64,000 bases of DNA from Trichostrongylus colubriformis (lineage: Eukaryota > Nematoda > Chromadorea > Rhabditida > Trichostrongylidae): the NCBI GenBank assembly GCA_963978905.1, contig OZ022261.1, forward strand, positions 25,727,686-25,791,685, given 5' to 3'. The notes under the pieces are model-generated. The model was given only the letters and a program-made list of their open reading frames with translations. It was not told the DNA's origin and made no database searches. The position numbers were made by a program, and so were the translations under genes. This document shows, piece after piece, positions 1 to 11,762 of this stretch. Numbering within the stretch: the stretch's first letter is position 1; each line of letters starts with the position of its first letter.

Positions 1-39
1 TTAAGGTCATCTGTTGGGGTGAGGTTCAAAACTGGTCTA

Positions 40-620
40 GTGTCTTCGTGGGACTCCAGGAGAACTCGTCCTTCTCGTATTTTGGGCAACTGGCTTGCGA
101 TGCATACACGCTTATTAAGGTCCGGTATCTCTCGTTTATGTCTATCCTCATACCCATCATTCGTTCGCTGACCTTATTCACGGCACAGACGCAATCCTTG
201 AGAATTCCACTACCTCGATTGTGATTCCATTCTACTTATTGTATTCCCCATTATAAGAGACCTTGGCACACTCTCCAATCTTTCTCATGCCTTGGCCCTT
301 TTCCAGCGAATCTATCTCCTGAAAGCAGGGGACTTCTATGTTTCTACGTTTTGGGAGGTCAGCAACCTCTATAGTGTTGCCGGTAAGCAATCCGATATTT
401 GGAGTCCCAAGTCGAGCTAGCTCCTTGACTGAGGTCGTTCAACCCTCGGTAGCCCTGAACACAGAAGACGAGCGGGGATCATGTGCATCACTTGTGGGTG
501 GCGTCCTCGCTTTATCACTGGTTCTTGTATGACATGTAGACATGTTTTTCGTGACCGGGTTCCTCCATCAATCGGCCTGTCAATCTGGGCCTGACGCTGG
601 ATCATTTTTGCAATTCTTGT
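40..620 (-). pseudogene. RTE-type retrotransposon relic, endonuclease domain
   Basis: Read on the minus strand, the sequence gives a broken apurinic-type endonuclease start of an RTE-clade non-LTR retrotransposon. The pieces include NIGLLTGNTIEVADLPKRR, VPCFQEIDSLEKGQG, RKIGECAKVSYNGEYNK and NGITIEVVEFSRI. These correspond to the family pattern of TLTGR, ELA..L.RR.ID, QE..W and GYKLFYNG..NGVGI. Several stops and frame changes show that it is dead. It lies in the intron before the first visible SLC17 exon and runs antisense to it. It continues to the window edge. Confidence 0.75.
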
Positions 621-882
621 GAAGTATGGTTTTTGCTCTGACAGGGATCGAACTTAGTGGCTTTCGAAAGCGCAGACGTGAACCAGCGTGCTACATTGCT
701 GTGTCCCCTTGCAATTCGTGGTAGTTTGCCGTCACACGGTTCAAGTAAGAGCTGAAAAATAACCTGCCAACAACCTCCTTGTCATTATCGCAATTATCCA
801 GGGCGTCTTTTGATGACTGCCGGGATTGACACCAATTGTTATTTGCTAGTAAGCGATATATACTCATGATAATACGTTTCAG

Positions 883-3800
883 GACTTCTGGGCCTTCTCT
901 GGTGTTTAGTCTGGGCCAGGAGAGTAAGCGATTTCCCTGCCACTGATCCTCATATCACCACAGAAGAGCTCACTCTTCTACAGCGAGATGCAATCAGTCA
1001 TACCCATTACGTGAGTTTTTTGGTTTAGCTTGGGTGTGTACTCTAATGTCAGGACGCCGCACCGCGACGTTCTCCGCGCGACATTGGCGGCGAGTAGTCT
1101 GCCCTAGGTGGGAATCGCGTGTAATTGCACAAAAAGGGCGGCGACCGTATCGACGCCTAATCTTACACTTTTCGCTATATTGGTCTTGTTTTCGTTTTGG
1201 TTTTATTTCATTTATGTATATATTTTGCTCACTTTGGTGTTTCAGTGTTCACACTAGAAGTAGTGTATAGTCCTACAACTTCGCTCGGTTTTTACATGAC
1301 GTTTCCCTCCCGGAGTACGGTACTGAGACCATCTGCTTATTGCTTCTTTACCGCACAGAAGGATTGTGCTAGTCTACTGTACTTGGGTCAAATAAAGTCG
1401 CGAGGGGGGAGCAGGCTACTTTGCGTCGACGTCGAAGCTCCTTTCCCTCCCGAGGCTTAGGCTAAAATTGATATCCTCTCCTCCCACATGAAAAAGCATC
1501 AGTCAAAGCACAGGTTTCACCTGCTTTAGCCTAAGCCTGGGAAGAGAAAGAAGCTTTGACGTGGGTGAGGATTTTGCGTCCACCCCCCCCCCCCCCCCCA
1601 CCCCGAGTTTAATTGACCCGCAGAAGCGCACTGATACAACTTGATACATTCAAACAATACAATAATGACAAAATAATACAATAACACAATTAATTTAACT
1701 ATTAGGTTATGCAGAATAAATGGCCGAAACGGACTACTTTTTTCAAAACGCCATAACTTCGCTCAGACACAACTTTATTTGTCGAAATAAAAACCATTCG
1801 AATCTACACAACCTTGCCAACGATCTGGTAAAAAAATATGCCATCATGTTCAAATTCAGGATTGCGAAAATTAATGAAGTAAACGATGGCATTTTCAACA
1901 TGCATCGTTTCGGCGAACTCCTTCTGACCCAGGTTTGCATCGAGAACCGGGAAAAAGTGGTAATTCGTCAGAGATAGGTCTGAGGAATAAGGGGGGTGAG
2001 GGAGAGTTTCGGTCAGTTTCTGCCGGGTGACTTGCGAACTGTGGGGTTTTGCGTTGTTTTGCGCACCCAGTAAAAAAATGATGCAGTTAGGCATCGAGCC
2101 TCTCCCTCACCCCCCTTATTCCCCAGACCTATCCCTGACGGATTACCACTTTTTCCGGGTTCTCGATGCAAACCTGCGGCAGAAAATCATGCACGGTAAA
2201 AATGCCATTCTTGACTTTATTGATTCTCGCAATCCAGAATTTGATCATGATGGCATATTTTCTTTACCAGATCGTTGACAAGGTTGTGTAGATTCGAATG
2301 GTTTTTATGTCGCCAAATAAAGTTGTGTCTGAGCGAAGTTATGGCCAATTATGTTTCGGCCATTTATTCTGCATAGACCTAATATAGTGCGACATAGGTA
2401 GCGAAAGAAAATTTCCCGATAGCAAAAATGATGGAATTAATAGGTAACACATAGAAATTGGAATGACTGCATGCAAAACACTATATCAACTAAAAATAAA
2501 CTGAAACCATGCACGATGAACTAATTCATGCGAATCCTGTCTATTGAAAAGTCAAAAATCCAAAAGCAAACTCAATATCACCGCCAACATGAATAAAAGT
2601 AGGCGTCGATACTGTCGCCGCCCTTCTGGTGCGACCACACGCGATTTCCACCGAGGCAATAAACTCGTGCGAAAACGCCGGTTTGAGCCACGCTGCGTCC
2701 TGACATTAGGGTACACACCCGTTTAGCTTCGGCAGAGAGTGGGCGTCAGGACAGTCTAAGCAGTGGCCTCCTTGGCACACTGCGAATTCATGGCATTACC
2801 AGAAAAGCTGCTGCACACGGCTACGCAATTCGCGTGACGCCATGACTCGGTAGAGAGTCCTGACACCAACTCCACTTTGCACAGTGACAGCGATATTCTA
2901 GTGCTCCGCGAAATCCTTCAAATTTTCAATTTCAAAGTGGTCGTATCCTTGGGCAAAAAATCCACAGTTCATCTCCAGTGTTGATCGAAGTCACAGACGT
3001 AACTCAGAAAACCAAATTACGGCAGAATTTCATAAGGCAGCTGCCCTGTATATCTCGCATTGACACTAATGTGGAGGCAGTGGTATGCGCTACGGGACAC
3101 TCGAATTGGGTCACTGCGTATGACGATCGCCTTTGCTGCTTCTGTCATAAGCTGGCATCGCGTGAAGGCCGCGAGCCGCGACTTTTTCTTATGTCGGGTA
3201 TCCTTTCGCACAGTGGCAGCGGACATTTCGGGTGAAGTACGCTCTGGTAAGCAGAACCACATAAAGAATCATAGGGCCTCCTGAAAAGCGAGAAAAGGAT
3301 TTCCAATAAGGGGTTTGCAATGTGCGGAGTGGATCCAACCACATACTCTGGCGAGTATTATATTTTTTGTAGTTTTACTATCCACAAAAAGGTTAAGAGT
3401 GAGAACTGCGTTGTCTTTGCGTCAGCAAGGGGAAGGCTTCTGGTTCAGTTAGCGCTGATGTTGGTCATTCCACCTAAACTCAATCACAGTTCCTTGGGGT
3501 GACAAGAACTTTTTTTATGGTACCGCCGACATTCTCTCGGCCAGCAGCACTTCTGTTGACTTTATGATACTTAAATAAATAAATAAATATTGGATATACA
3601 TGACGGAGTTCGGCACCTACAATGTACCGTTGCTGATTTGTGCATTTTTGCGATTTCCGTTTTCCAGCTCTGATTCTAGCATTATCGGTACAGTGGTAAT
3701 CGATATGAACGACAGGTCAGGCTTTTAGGAAATTTCAAATCTCCTCCCTAACCCTAGCCATTTTTAAGGGTTGCCATTACTCTGAAAACTCTACTTGTCG

Positions 3801-6800
3801 CTGTTTTTATCGGAAAAGTCACTTGTAAAAAATTAAAAGTCTGTATTATTCATGAGTTTTCTGTGAGGAAAGTTATAACATTCTGTACTTATGGGTATGC
3901 GACTCGTATTCACTCAGTCAATAAAGGGATATTATGCTGTATCCCCGATCTGTGTGGTGTGGGCTCGTGGCGATCGGGCGCCGTCGTCAGGGTGTTACAC
4001 TAACATCGACGAGGCACAACTGCTCCGCTCGCCCTCTCCTCCCTCGCCGTGTGTGTATGTGTAGGAACGCAAAATGCTGGCATCTCAGCTGCATAGGAAT
4101 GCGCCCTGAAACTATAAGCACCGGTGGATAAGATCAGCTGAGAACTGTTCCTCAAAAATTAAAATGCTTTATACTTGTCATATTCTACGTCATTAGGCGT
4201 CTGCAAATAGGGCATCTTGAATTCTCATTCTGAGTTACCCAAGGACAACAAAGCATTTTGGCGACAAAGAAAAATGAAGTCTTGAATTCGATTTTTCCTT
4301 TTCCTACTAGGAATGGAATCCTCGTGGTATGGATTATTTCGCGCTGATTTTTCAAAGTACTTTTGATGTTCGCTCTGATATTCTGAGCGTATGTACCTCA
4401 AATGATTCAATCGACGGTGCTGGAGTCTCTAAACCTTTGTAAAAAGTTTCGATTTTTAATTTTTCCCTTTTTTCTTTGAGAGATATCCTTGGTTCCCCGG
4501 TAACTTACTGCATGGGGTTTACGGTTCTTTCCTGTAAAACAATTCGCACATGGCATATCACAATGGTCACTTCACTAGTAGGAACTCCTTAACAGCTAAC
4601 AATCGTTTAATAATAAAGACCCTTCGAAAACTGGTCTTTTGTCTGGTTTCCGGCCGGAAAGATCACTTTCAATGCACGTGTAACACCTACTGTTGCAGAG
4701 AGCACTCAAATTGCGATTGACGTCAAGCGCGGCGAATGATGCAGCTCGATGAGCAACTCTTTACCAAAGCCCATTCAGTTTTGGAATGCTCGCGAACTTC
4801 TCTATTAACATTTTAACTAGTAGAGTAATGGTAATTATTACTAATAATATCGGCTCCATGTCGAGGAAATAACCAAGGTCAGTACGACACCACCCCTTCC
4901 TCCAAAAGATTTGTTTCAATAACTCGGGGCGCCGTATGTTGATGGGTTCTGAAGCGATTCCATTCTTTTCGTCCGAAATAAGACGGAGGACAGGGCAATC
5001 GCCTTAAAGACACCGGAAGGGGGTAGTTTTGGCCCACGGTAGAACAGACGTAGTGCGGGCGAGTTTAAGTGCCCGCCATTGCACAAACTCGCCAATTTGA
5101 CGCCTTGGCATGGTGCCAAAAGGAGATGTTTCTATTATAATTTGTTTTTTCCTTTTACTTTTTACTTTGTTCTCTCTTATATTGTTTCTAGATGTATTTA
5201 CATGAATGCTAATGTAGTTGGGAATGGCCACTCCACTGCGTTGGGAGTCAGGTGCTACAACTAACGTTGGCCCACGGCTCGTCTCCTACAGCGGGCAACT
5301 CGGAAAGTCAGTGTGTTGATGCGAATGAGATGCAAATACATACCACAGCGTCGCGCTTTTGAATCAGGGTTTTTTCACCAATTATCGCTTCTAACTTGAG
5401 TGTTCGTTACAAAGTGCTCAATTCTTTGCATTTTCCTCTTGTTTCGAACCCCTTCCGGTTCCTTTAACACCCAGATGCACAGTCCGGGATTTGAACATGG
5501 TTTGTGCTTCCCGACCCCTCCGTTACAGCTCAACTCAGTGCAACAGACACTCAACCGATTCTGTCTTCAAGCGAGGTTTATGTAGAAGGTGGCTAGTATG
5601 GCACGGTGTCCATTTGTTCAAAAAAAAACTAAATTAGAGGTTTTTCGAACTAAAATCTCATTAAACAGTAGACAATAGGTGCAGGCGCTTTTATTTAAGG
5701 TACTGTTAAAAATTGTCACCTTCAACCCGATTGTGAGTCTCCAATCTCTCAGTGAACGCTTCCACGGTGGACCGTAGGTAGATGACATCAATTCTCCCGT
5801 TCGTTCTGAAGTGCTGTTCAGACTTTCCAAACTGTGATGAGGAGAAGACGAGACCTTCTGCTGCAGATAGCTTCAAGCAGAGTGGTCCATTGGAATAAGA
5901 TCTGGAGAGGTAAACGGCTACACTTGCTTGTCCCAGAAACCAGGAAAATGACATGGGCAGAACGAAGTCGTTGATTTCGACCCATGCGCTGAACCCAGTC
6001 TTGTTGCAAAATGATAGTTCGTCCGCAAAAGTGCTTTTCGGCCCGTGGCATTAGCGTGTTTCTCAATATAAAATTCTGGTAGATGTCCGAGTTGGTTTTA
6101 ATGCTCTTATCAACAATAACGAGAGAAGTCTTGCCTTCTGATGGTATCTCGGCCAATACCTTAACTGACTTGGGAAAGAGGCTCCTGGTTTTCACTCGAC
6201 GTTTCCTGGAGTTCTTCTCTGCCGGAGAAAGCAGCTGCCGCTGGTTCTGGCTGTCGTGCGTGACCTCCACGGTGAAGACTTTCTCGTCTGTCCACACAGT
6301 GTCCGAGAGGCGACCCGCACGGAGTGCCGTTAAAGCTTCTTGCATTTTTTGAGCTTGTTCTAATGGTAGCTAGGCTGAGTTTTTGTCCTCGGAAGAAGCG
6401 GTAGTTGCGCATACTCGGTTCGAATTCCACGACATTTTGGACTTTCCTGCGTGTATATGAGGATTTGAAGCAATTTTGTTCGAATTGACCTCACTGTTAC
6501 GGTAGATGCTCTTCTTGACCGTCTTATGAATCCATCTGTGGATCATTGATCTACTTGATCGGCCCATTTCTGGAAGTGGTAGATGGTGTCCACGCTCCCT
6601 GTACTGAGTCACGGTTCTTTTTACTTTCCTCTCATAGGATTCGGGGCCTTCTGGTGATCTCTGCGGCGGAGCATCCCTGGTCCACGAGGAGAGCGATGGT
6701 GGATCGATGAGGGGAAAGTCGCATTTCTTCGAACAGTTTGAACCGACAGTCGTGGTAATTTGGCGGTAGTACATGACTGATATGCTTTATCCAAAATATA

Positions 6801-9800
6801 TATTACAAAGCTGAATCAGGGATTTACAGCTTAGCAAGCGAGGTGTGAATTAGCGGACCTTACTTTGCAGTCACCCTGTAGAATCTTTGAAATCAAATTT
6901 GTGACCGTGGCATTGAGCTTGCTTTAGTCAAAGTAGAACTGCAGAGCGGGTAACTGGAAAACTAGATAATCGGAGTGTATCGAAGTTATTAAGATTCGTC
7001 GATTTTTCTGATCAGTAATTTTTTCGTTTTAGATTGTACCATGGAAAGAGATGTTGAAGAGTATGCCAGTGTGGGCAGTGATGGTGGCACATTTCTGTCA
7101 GAATTGGGGCTTCTATACGATGCTCACACATCTGCCAAGAATTCTCAAAGAACTGGCAAATTACGAGTTAGAAAAGGTCTGTCCATTTTTTGTCCGTAAT
7201 TTAAAGTTGTGTTTTGTATATGAAATCATTGCAGTTACAATAGAACTTACTGATTCACCCCTACAAAAAGGAGAGGGACTCAGCCACAAAGTTCGCGTTT
7301 CGGCACTTCGTGCGACGTGACGAGTACGAGCTGGAGCGCCGATTGTAGTTGGTCCAATGGCGACTGCCGTATAGTACCCCTATTATTTTGGGTGTAGGAC
7401 AGGATAATCACCTCCAGGCCGAACTACATACGGCCTATAACTTGTACGCATCTCGTCTGCGCCATACGTGGCCACGCGGATTTTCTTATTCTAATGGCTC
7501 AGACCCTTTCTGTTGAGGTAGCTTGATTTCAACCGCTCGAGTGTTTCAACCGAGACGGAAAATCAACATGGAAAATTTCAACAGTTGCTATTTCGCAATG
7601 GCTTCATTCGTAATGACTTGTGTGGTTGCTTCACAACTACCACATAGCCTTTATATATTAGTTACTGGATTCTTGGGCATCACTAATTAGTAGGAGTAGG
7701 TGTGGACGGTATGACGAATCCCTGGTATGAATATCTACAGTGACAGCCACCGCACAAATCGCGAAAAGCTCGCTCCACAGTGAGGACAGAGTGAATAAGC
7801 CGAGGCGGCTCTCGTTATTTGCAATCCTCTTCGACTGCCTCATTCTCTCACCTACAACCACATCCCTGATCCATTCAGCACTCTCTCAAGCGCTCTGTAC
7901 ACGGACAAGAGAGACCGATGTCGCTGCTCTCGCTTGCAGGCGCCCACTGAATCCTGTCGAGATTGGCGAGTTTCTAGGAGATACTAGAGATGTGCGCACA
8001 CGGGCATCTGTCGAACTCTTCACAGAACGCCTCACTGAATCAACAGAAATGCTTGAAGGTTCATTATGAAGAGTAGATGCGGGCATAGACCAATACTGAG
8101 AAACGATACTGTACATAGGTAAAGGAATAAGTGCCAATTATTGCCCATTATCATGGGTGACTGAGGGATCATGTAGTACGCCGTGCGTTGCGATACGTTC
8201 AAGCTAGGGATGCTGTTTGCGTCCGATCTTGAAGCTTGTCATGTCCTGCGCCTTACTTCAGGTGAAGGACGTAATCGTCTCAGGACCCAACTACATAGAG
8301 CGCTCCTATCTCGCACGCGTAGCGCCGCGCTCCACGTTCAATCGATTGCGCTCTCGAACGCGGTAGCTGTGATTCTTCACTCTAAATTACTTAGTACTGG
8401 TTAACATTGTGACGTACCTCGGAATTCAAGGTCTAAATTGAGGTTGTCTTGGAACAGCTTTTCGGTAGCAAATTGCAATTACTTTTGAATCAAGTGCTCC
8501 CCTTGAAATGTCACTTTTCGAGAGCTCCAATTTTTTTCGGTTGTACGACGGTACCAGTGGTGTTCGAGGAGGAGAACAATCAACCCTTACCCTTTCATCT
8601 GAAATCGTGCTGTTTATATGCTGTTAGGTCGTATTATCCTTTGAAAACGATTGTCGTTGGAAGGAGGTTTCGAAGAATTCCTGAAACCTCATGGTGTCTT
8701 CAAAGACGAGGCGTTGGAACAGAAATGAGGTTATTTTTTTATAATAATGTGGTAGTGAGGTCCTGCATTTAAGGCTGGTTTCGTATCCGGACTACCTTAT
8801 TTGATGATGGGATGCACATTGGTTTGGGGAGGACAACTGGCGGACTATCTCCGAAAGGAGCGTAACATTGACACATTGACAGTTCGACGGCGCTTCTGTG
8901 TTGCAGGTGAGGAATTGTGATTTCAACCTGACTCAAATGATGTTGCATATAGCCGTAAGCCTTACAGAGACATTCTCCAGAAATTTTTGCATGTACTATT
9001 CCTCTGTGGGTAGGTGGACGTTCTCCTCATGTTATACCCCCTTCCCCGAAGAAGTGAAATGGAACGCTTTTTATAAAATGGGATGTTTCATGGATTTGAA
9101 CTGAAATTGTTAAGATAAACGCCCACCTCGCGATAATAAGAGCGGTCCAACCTCGCTTTTGATAAAAAAAATGTGTGCGTTCAATGACGCGAGACATTTA
9201 TCTCCGCCTCTTACTAGACGCTGTTGGTTGAAGCCGTGTCTGCGCCCTGCCGCTCATCTTTTCCCTATGGCCTTTTTGTCTGGTTCTGTTGTCGAGCGCC
9301 ATAGAGGCGGGCACGATCGAATCCACTATCTGACATAAAAACGACCCCACACTAGTATGCAGGAAAGGGAAAGCATTACTTGAAATACTTTCCGACAGCC
9401 TCTGAGTGGGTGGTACATCCACATTAGCCCGTAAATTTGCATTTATTCTTCGGTAGTACGTTCGCAATCTGGCGCACACACCGTTGGCAGATTGAGCTAT
9501 TGATTTTCATATTTACTCTATCCAAGTGATGAGTAAACAGTTTCGGCTCTAACCATGCTGTTCCAAGTGCAATAGGAGCCCGTTAAGAAAAGAGCCATTT
9601 CGACTTCACTTCAAGAATGGAGTCTGTACGAAAATTCCTTTGATGAGGATTTATCGGGTTTCCCAGAAAACAGTGGAACAGAAGCCTCGTATTTCTTTGT
9701 AGGCTTCGCTGGACAGGCACTGTTTCTCGCATTGGCGTCTGTGACGTCTTCACCACCGTTTCTTGTCGCATACCTTTCAATATCCATCGGATTGGGAGGT

Positions 9801-10209
9801 ATTTGTTGGGCGGGATTTTCCGTGAATCATCTGGATCTTGCACCACAGGTGACAGCCTTTTATGTGCTGAATTTAGTTTGACACCAACTGAATCCCTTTA
9901 CTTTAGTTTGCCGGGCACTTGATGGGCATTTCGAACACTTTGGCTACATTGCCTGGAATGATCTGCCCACTGATCGTGGGATATGTTGTTACAACCGGAG
10001 TGCGTCTGTTTTTCGGATGTTTTTTCGTTCTTCAGAAATCGCATCAAAATGCCGTTATCGATTTGCAGAGCAACGCTGAATGGAACTTCATCTTTTACTC
10101 GACTGCGGCCGTCTACGGATTGGGAGCGGCATTCTTCTGGAAATTCGCTTCCGGCGACCTGCAGCCATGGGCCGGCGAGCAAGTACCGTTCATCGGCGAA
10201 CTACACTGA
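883..10209 (+). CDS. SLC17-family (sialin/VGLUT-like) transporter, 3' half, six exons
   Basis: Major-facilitator anion transporter of the SLC17 family; members move organic anions or phosphate across vesicle, lysosome or plasma membranes. Exons by reading frame and splice sites: 883-1010, 7033-7176, 8774-8906, 9703-9848, 9907-9999 and 10036-10209 (TGA). Together they give about 271 residues, roughly TM6 to the C-terminus; the N-terminal exons must lie before base 1. Visible family signatures are GLLWCLVWARRVSD, then VPWKEMLKSMPVWA with HFCQNWGFYTML (TM7), AGFVSGLPYLMM with GQLADYLR (loop before TM9), NHLDLAP and GHLMGISNTLATLPGM with CPLIVG (TM11), and the C-terminal AEWNFIFYS. All junction phases agree. 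Intron 1011-7032 is swollen by transposons. The last intron, 10000-10035, would be only 36 nt and is open in frame. The gene ends about 455 bp from the convergent myosin light chain gene. The exact paralogue and substrate are not determinable here. Confidence 0.9.
1024..1170. repeat. Inverted copy of a dispersed repeat (partner at 2590-2720)
   Basis: The segment around 1030-1165 matches the reverse complement of about 2590-2720. Shared blocks include TAATGTCAGGACGC, the AATCGCGTGT motif and GGGCGGCGAC.GTATCGACGCC. A third, more diverged copy lies near 29,720-29,830. The two copies here may be arms of one foldback element interrupted by later insertions. Confidence 0.6.
1385..1619. mobile_element. 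Hairpin (foldback) element with terminal inverted repeats
   Basis: GGGTCAAATAAA near 1385 is matched in inverted form by TTTAATTGACCC ending near 1619. Inside, GTCGAAGCTCC...GAGGCTTAGGCTA (about 1430-1463) pairs with TTTAGCCTAAGCCTGGGA...AAGCTTTGAC (about 1523-1560). A poly-C run lies at 1581-1600. No coding sequence is present. This is a MITE-like foldback. Confidence 0.55.
1702..2382. mobile_element. Palindromic mariner derivative: two 3' ends head to head
   Basis: The element is flanked by TA (1700-1701 and 2383-2384) and begins TTAGGTTATGCAG with a matching inverted end (CTGCATAGACCTAA). Both halves encode the mariner transposase C-terminus. The minus strand around 2090-1804 reads LPHPPYSSDLSLTNYHFF and RNPEFEHDGIF. 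The plus strand 2090-2278 reads LPHPPYSPDLSLTDYHFF and RNPEFDHDGIF. These contain the YSPDL..TDYH region around the third catalytic Asp. Each arm is about 310 bp. The N-terminal half of the transposase is missing on both sides, so it is non-autonomous. Confidence 0.8.
2440..2830. repeat. Dispersed repeat related to 29,570-29,830
   Basis: Blocks such as CATGCAAAACACTAT, AACATGAATAAAAGTAGGCGT and ACACGCGATT recur in altered form at 29,590-29,800 and, inverted, at 1024-1170. The part from 2590 to 2720 is G+C-rich. No protein homology is visible. Confidence 0.5.
3540..3600 (+). repeat. Short A+T tandem run, possible RTE 3' tail
   Basis: The run AAATAAATAAATAAAT at about 3574-3589 resembles the simple tandem tail at the 3' end of RTE retrotransposons. 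I could not confirm RTE coding sequence just upstream, so this is only suggestive. Confidence 0.3.
5618..6774 (-). pseudogene. Mariner-family transposase relic
   Basis: The minus strand carries a frameshifted mariner transposase inside the SLC17 intron. In order: a helix-turn-helix region (VKRTVTQYRERG, KTVKKSIYRNSEVNSNKIA) from about 6640 to 6480; then YRFFRGQKLSLATIRTSS; then VWTDEKVFTVE with the first catalytic Asp near 6290; then IILQQD with the second near 5998; then, in a third frame, PDLIPMDHSA with the third near 5885; and finally STVEAFTERL close to the C-terminus. At least three frame changes and stops are present, so it is inactive. I found no convincing terminal inverted repeats. 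It is a different, larger-bodied family from the TTAGGTTG mariners elsewhere in the window. Confidence 0.85.
7285..7480. repeat. Dispersed CpG-rich repeat, family A copy
   Basis: Copy of a short repeat family whose core reads about GTAATCG.CT.AGGACCCAACTACAT followed by GCGCC.AGCTCGCACGCAT and GCGCC..ACG. Other copies lie near 8170-8375, 11,275-11,345, 14,545-14,630, 18,790-18,880, 33,900-34,010, 35,080-35,165, 47,215-47,395 and 62,565-62,640, in both orientations. No coding potential; probably a SINE or MITE. Confidence 0.55.
8170..8375. repeat. Dispersed CpG-rich repeat, family A copy
   Basis: It lies in the SLC17 intron before exon 8774-8906. It contains GACGTAATCGTCTCAGGACC, CAACTACATAGAGCG and TCGCACGCGTAGCGCCGCGC. 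It is one of the better-preserved copies and helps define the family core. Confidence 0.6.
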
Positions 10210-10664
10210 ATTTCATGATCTCTTTTATTGTAATACATCTGTGTCAGTGACAAATTCGAATATGAAACATATCTTATACAACTGAACAAGACAAAAAGGA
10301 ACGAACATACGTACGAAAGGAAAAGAGGATGCTTGAATGGTGAAGGGAGAACTAGCCGTGGGAGGTGGGCGCGCTGCAGCCGTATCGCGCGCTAGGCGGG
10401 GAGGACGGCGGTCACGATCGGACGAGTTGTCCCTGAAGGGGATGGTACCATGGCCGCCGCACCACCCTGGCCATACACGACTATCCAAAGCAGTGAAAGA
10501 GCAGAAAAGTATGGATTAGATGCGCGGAATGAAACGATACAGCGCGATGCGACCGCGAGTGCGCCCTACTGCGCGAGTTGGCGCAGCGAGGCAGTGAAAC
10601 GCCACACTTGCTCCCGCTCGCGTCGCTCCCACAGCGATCGGAACTGATGATGAGCGACAGTAAT
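10210..10664. other. Intergenic gap between convergent SLC17 and mlc genes
   Basis: The two genes end tail to tail. TTTATT at 10224-10229 reads AATAAA on the minus strand and could serve the mlc transcript. The part from about 10,340 to 10,640 is markedly G+C- and CpG-rich compared with its surroundings and has no recognisable coding content. Confidence 0.5.
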
Positions 10665-11762
10665 TTATACGGAGGCGAGTTCGTCCTGAGCACCGGTGGT
10701 GATGAGATGAGCGAATGCTTTGTAGTCGACCTCGCCGTTCTCAATTGGTGGCTTACCCTGAACAACCCTTTGTAAGCTTACCCTTTGTAGAACTTTTGAA
10801 GCAGGAATAAGGAAACTGTAGACAAATTACGTAAGGAAACGGGCAGAACCTACCTTGTACATAGCTTTTATTTCATCATCATCTAGCGGTTCTCCTCGTT
10901 TGTTTTGCAGAATTTTTATCAAATCCTCTTCCTTCAACTTCCCTGAATCCTTCTTGTCGAACATGGCGAAGGCACCGACGATTGTAGCCTCGGGATCAGT
11001 TCCTGAACTCATTCATGTTCACCACCATGCGCACTTTCAAAGCCTGTGGATGTAGACGATGGACTAACCTGTCAATCGTTCTCCGAACAACGTCAAGAAG
11101 ACGGTAAAGTTTATTGGTCCTGGCGCCTCCTTGATCATGTCGTCAATCTGCTTATCAGAGGCGATTTGTCCCATAGTTGCATAGAGATCTTTGAGGTCAT
11201 TCTGAACTACGCTACTTAAAATGTGAATGATTCAATCAAAATGATAATTCCTTGTGAGTTTGCCGACCAAAAAGCGCAATCGCTTAGGACCCAACTAATG
11301 CGGCCACCTAGTTCGCACGCATCGCGTTACACGCTGAGTCGTGAAATCCGTCCTAACGATATACCCTGAAATTCCGTTGAAGCGCCCACCTTGTCGATGA
11401 TACCGTCCTTGTTCTGATCCATAATACCGAAAGCCTCCTTGAATTCATTGATGGTCTTCTGATCGAACTGAGCGGCTTCAGATCCGGATCTCTTCTTGCT
11501 GGACTTCTTTTTGGCGGCCTTCGACTACAAAAGCAAGATATGAAGGCTCTTACACTTTTTACTAATTTTGGAATTCACTAGTCTGCCATCAAAAGTTACT
11601 TTGGAAGGAATTTTGAAAATCAAGAGCATTAAATAGTAGTGGAAGCATTCCACGGGGACCCACTAATGCAGTATCACATATTGATTGACGGAGGAATCAA
11701 ACGCGCTGTCTGAGTCTCAGAGCATAGCGCAAATGTGTAATAGTGTTAATAGAACTCACCAT
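10665..11762 (-). CDS. mlc-1/mlc-2: Myosin regulatory light chain, minus-strand copy
   Basis: Regulatory light chain that binds the myosin heavy-chain neck in muscle. Minus-strand exons in coding order: 11762-11760 (ATG only), 11524-11390, 11201-11069, 11002-10854 and 10757-10665 (TAA). They total 513 nt, 170 aa plus stop, the usual length of C. elegans MLC-1/MLC-2. The N-terminus has a basic Ser-rich stretch ([18 protein letters not shown]), the region phosphorylated by light-chain kinase in this family. The first EF-hand loop starts at D37 with N39, D41 and D45 in place. The loop near residue 106 (DKKDSGKLKEED) has Lys at position 3 and probably does not bind calcium. The last residues are GAQDELASV. 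The first intron follows the ATG directly. Donor and acceptor positions and phases are identical to the plus-strand copy. Which of the two corresponds to mlc-1 or mlc-2 cannot be decided here. Confidence 0.96.
11275..11345. repeat. Family A repeat inside mlc (minus) intron
   Basis: It contains CGCAATCGCTTAGGACCCAA, then CTAGTTCGCACGCATCGCGT. It sits between the second and third coding exons of the minus-strand myosin light chain gene. Confidence 0.55.

Noticed and set aside
7740..8137. Overlapping 109- and 83-codon frames on opposite strands
   Set aside because: They sit in the SLC17 intron between exons 7033-7176 and 8774-8906, and neither has recognisable homology.
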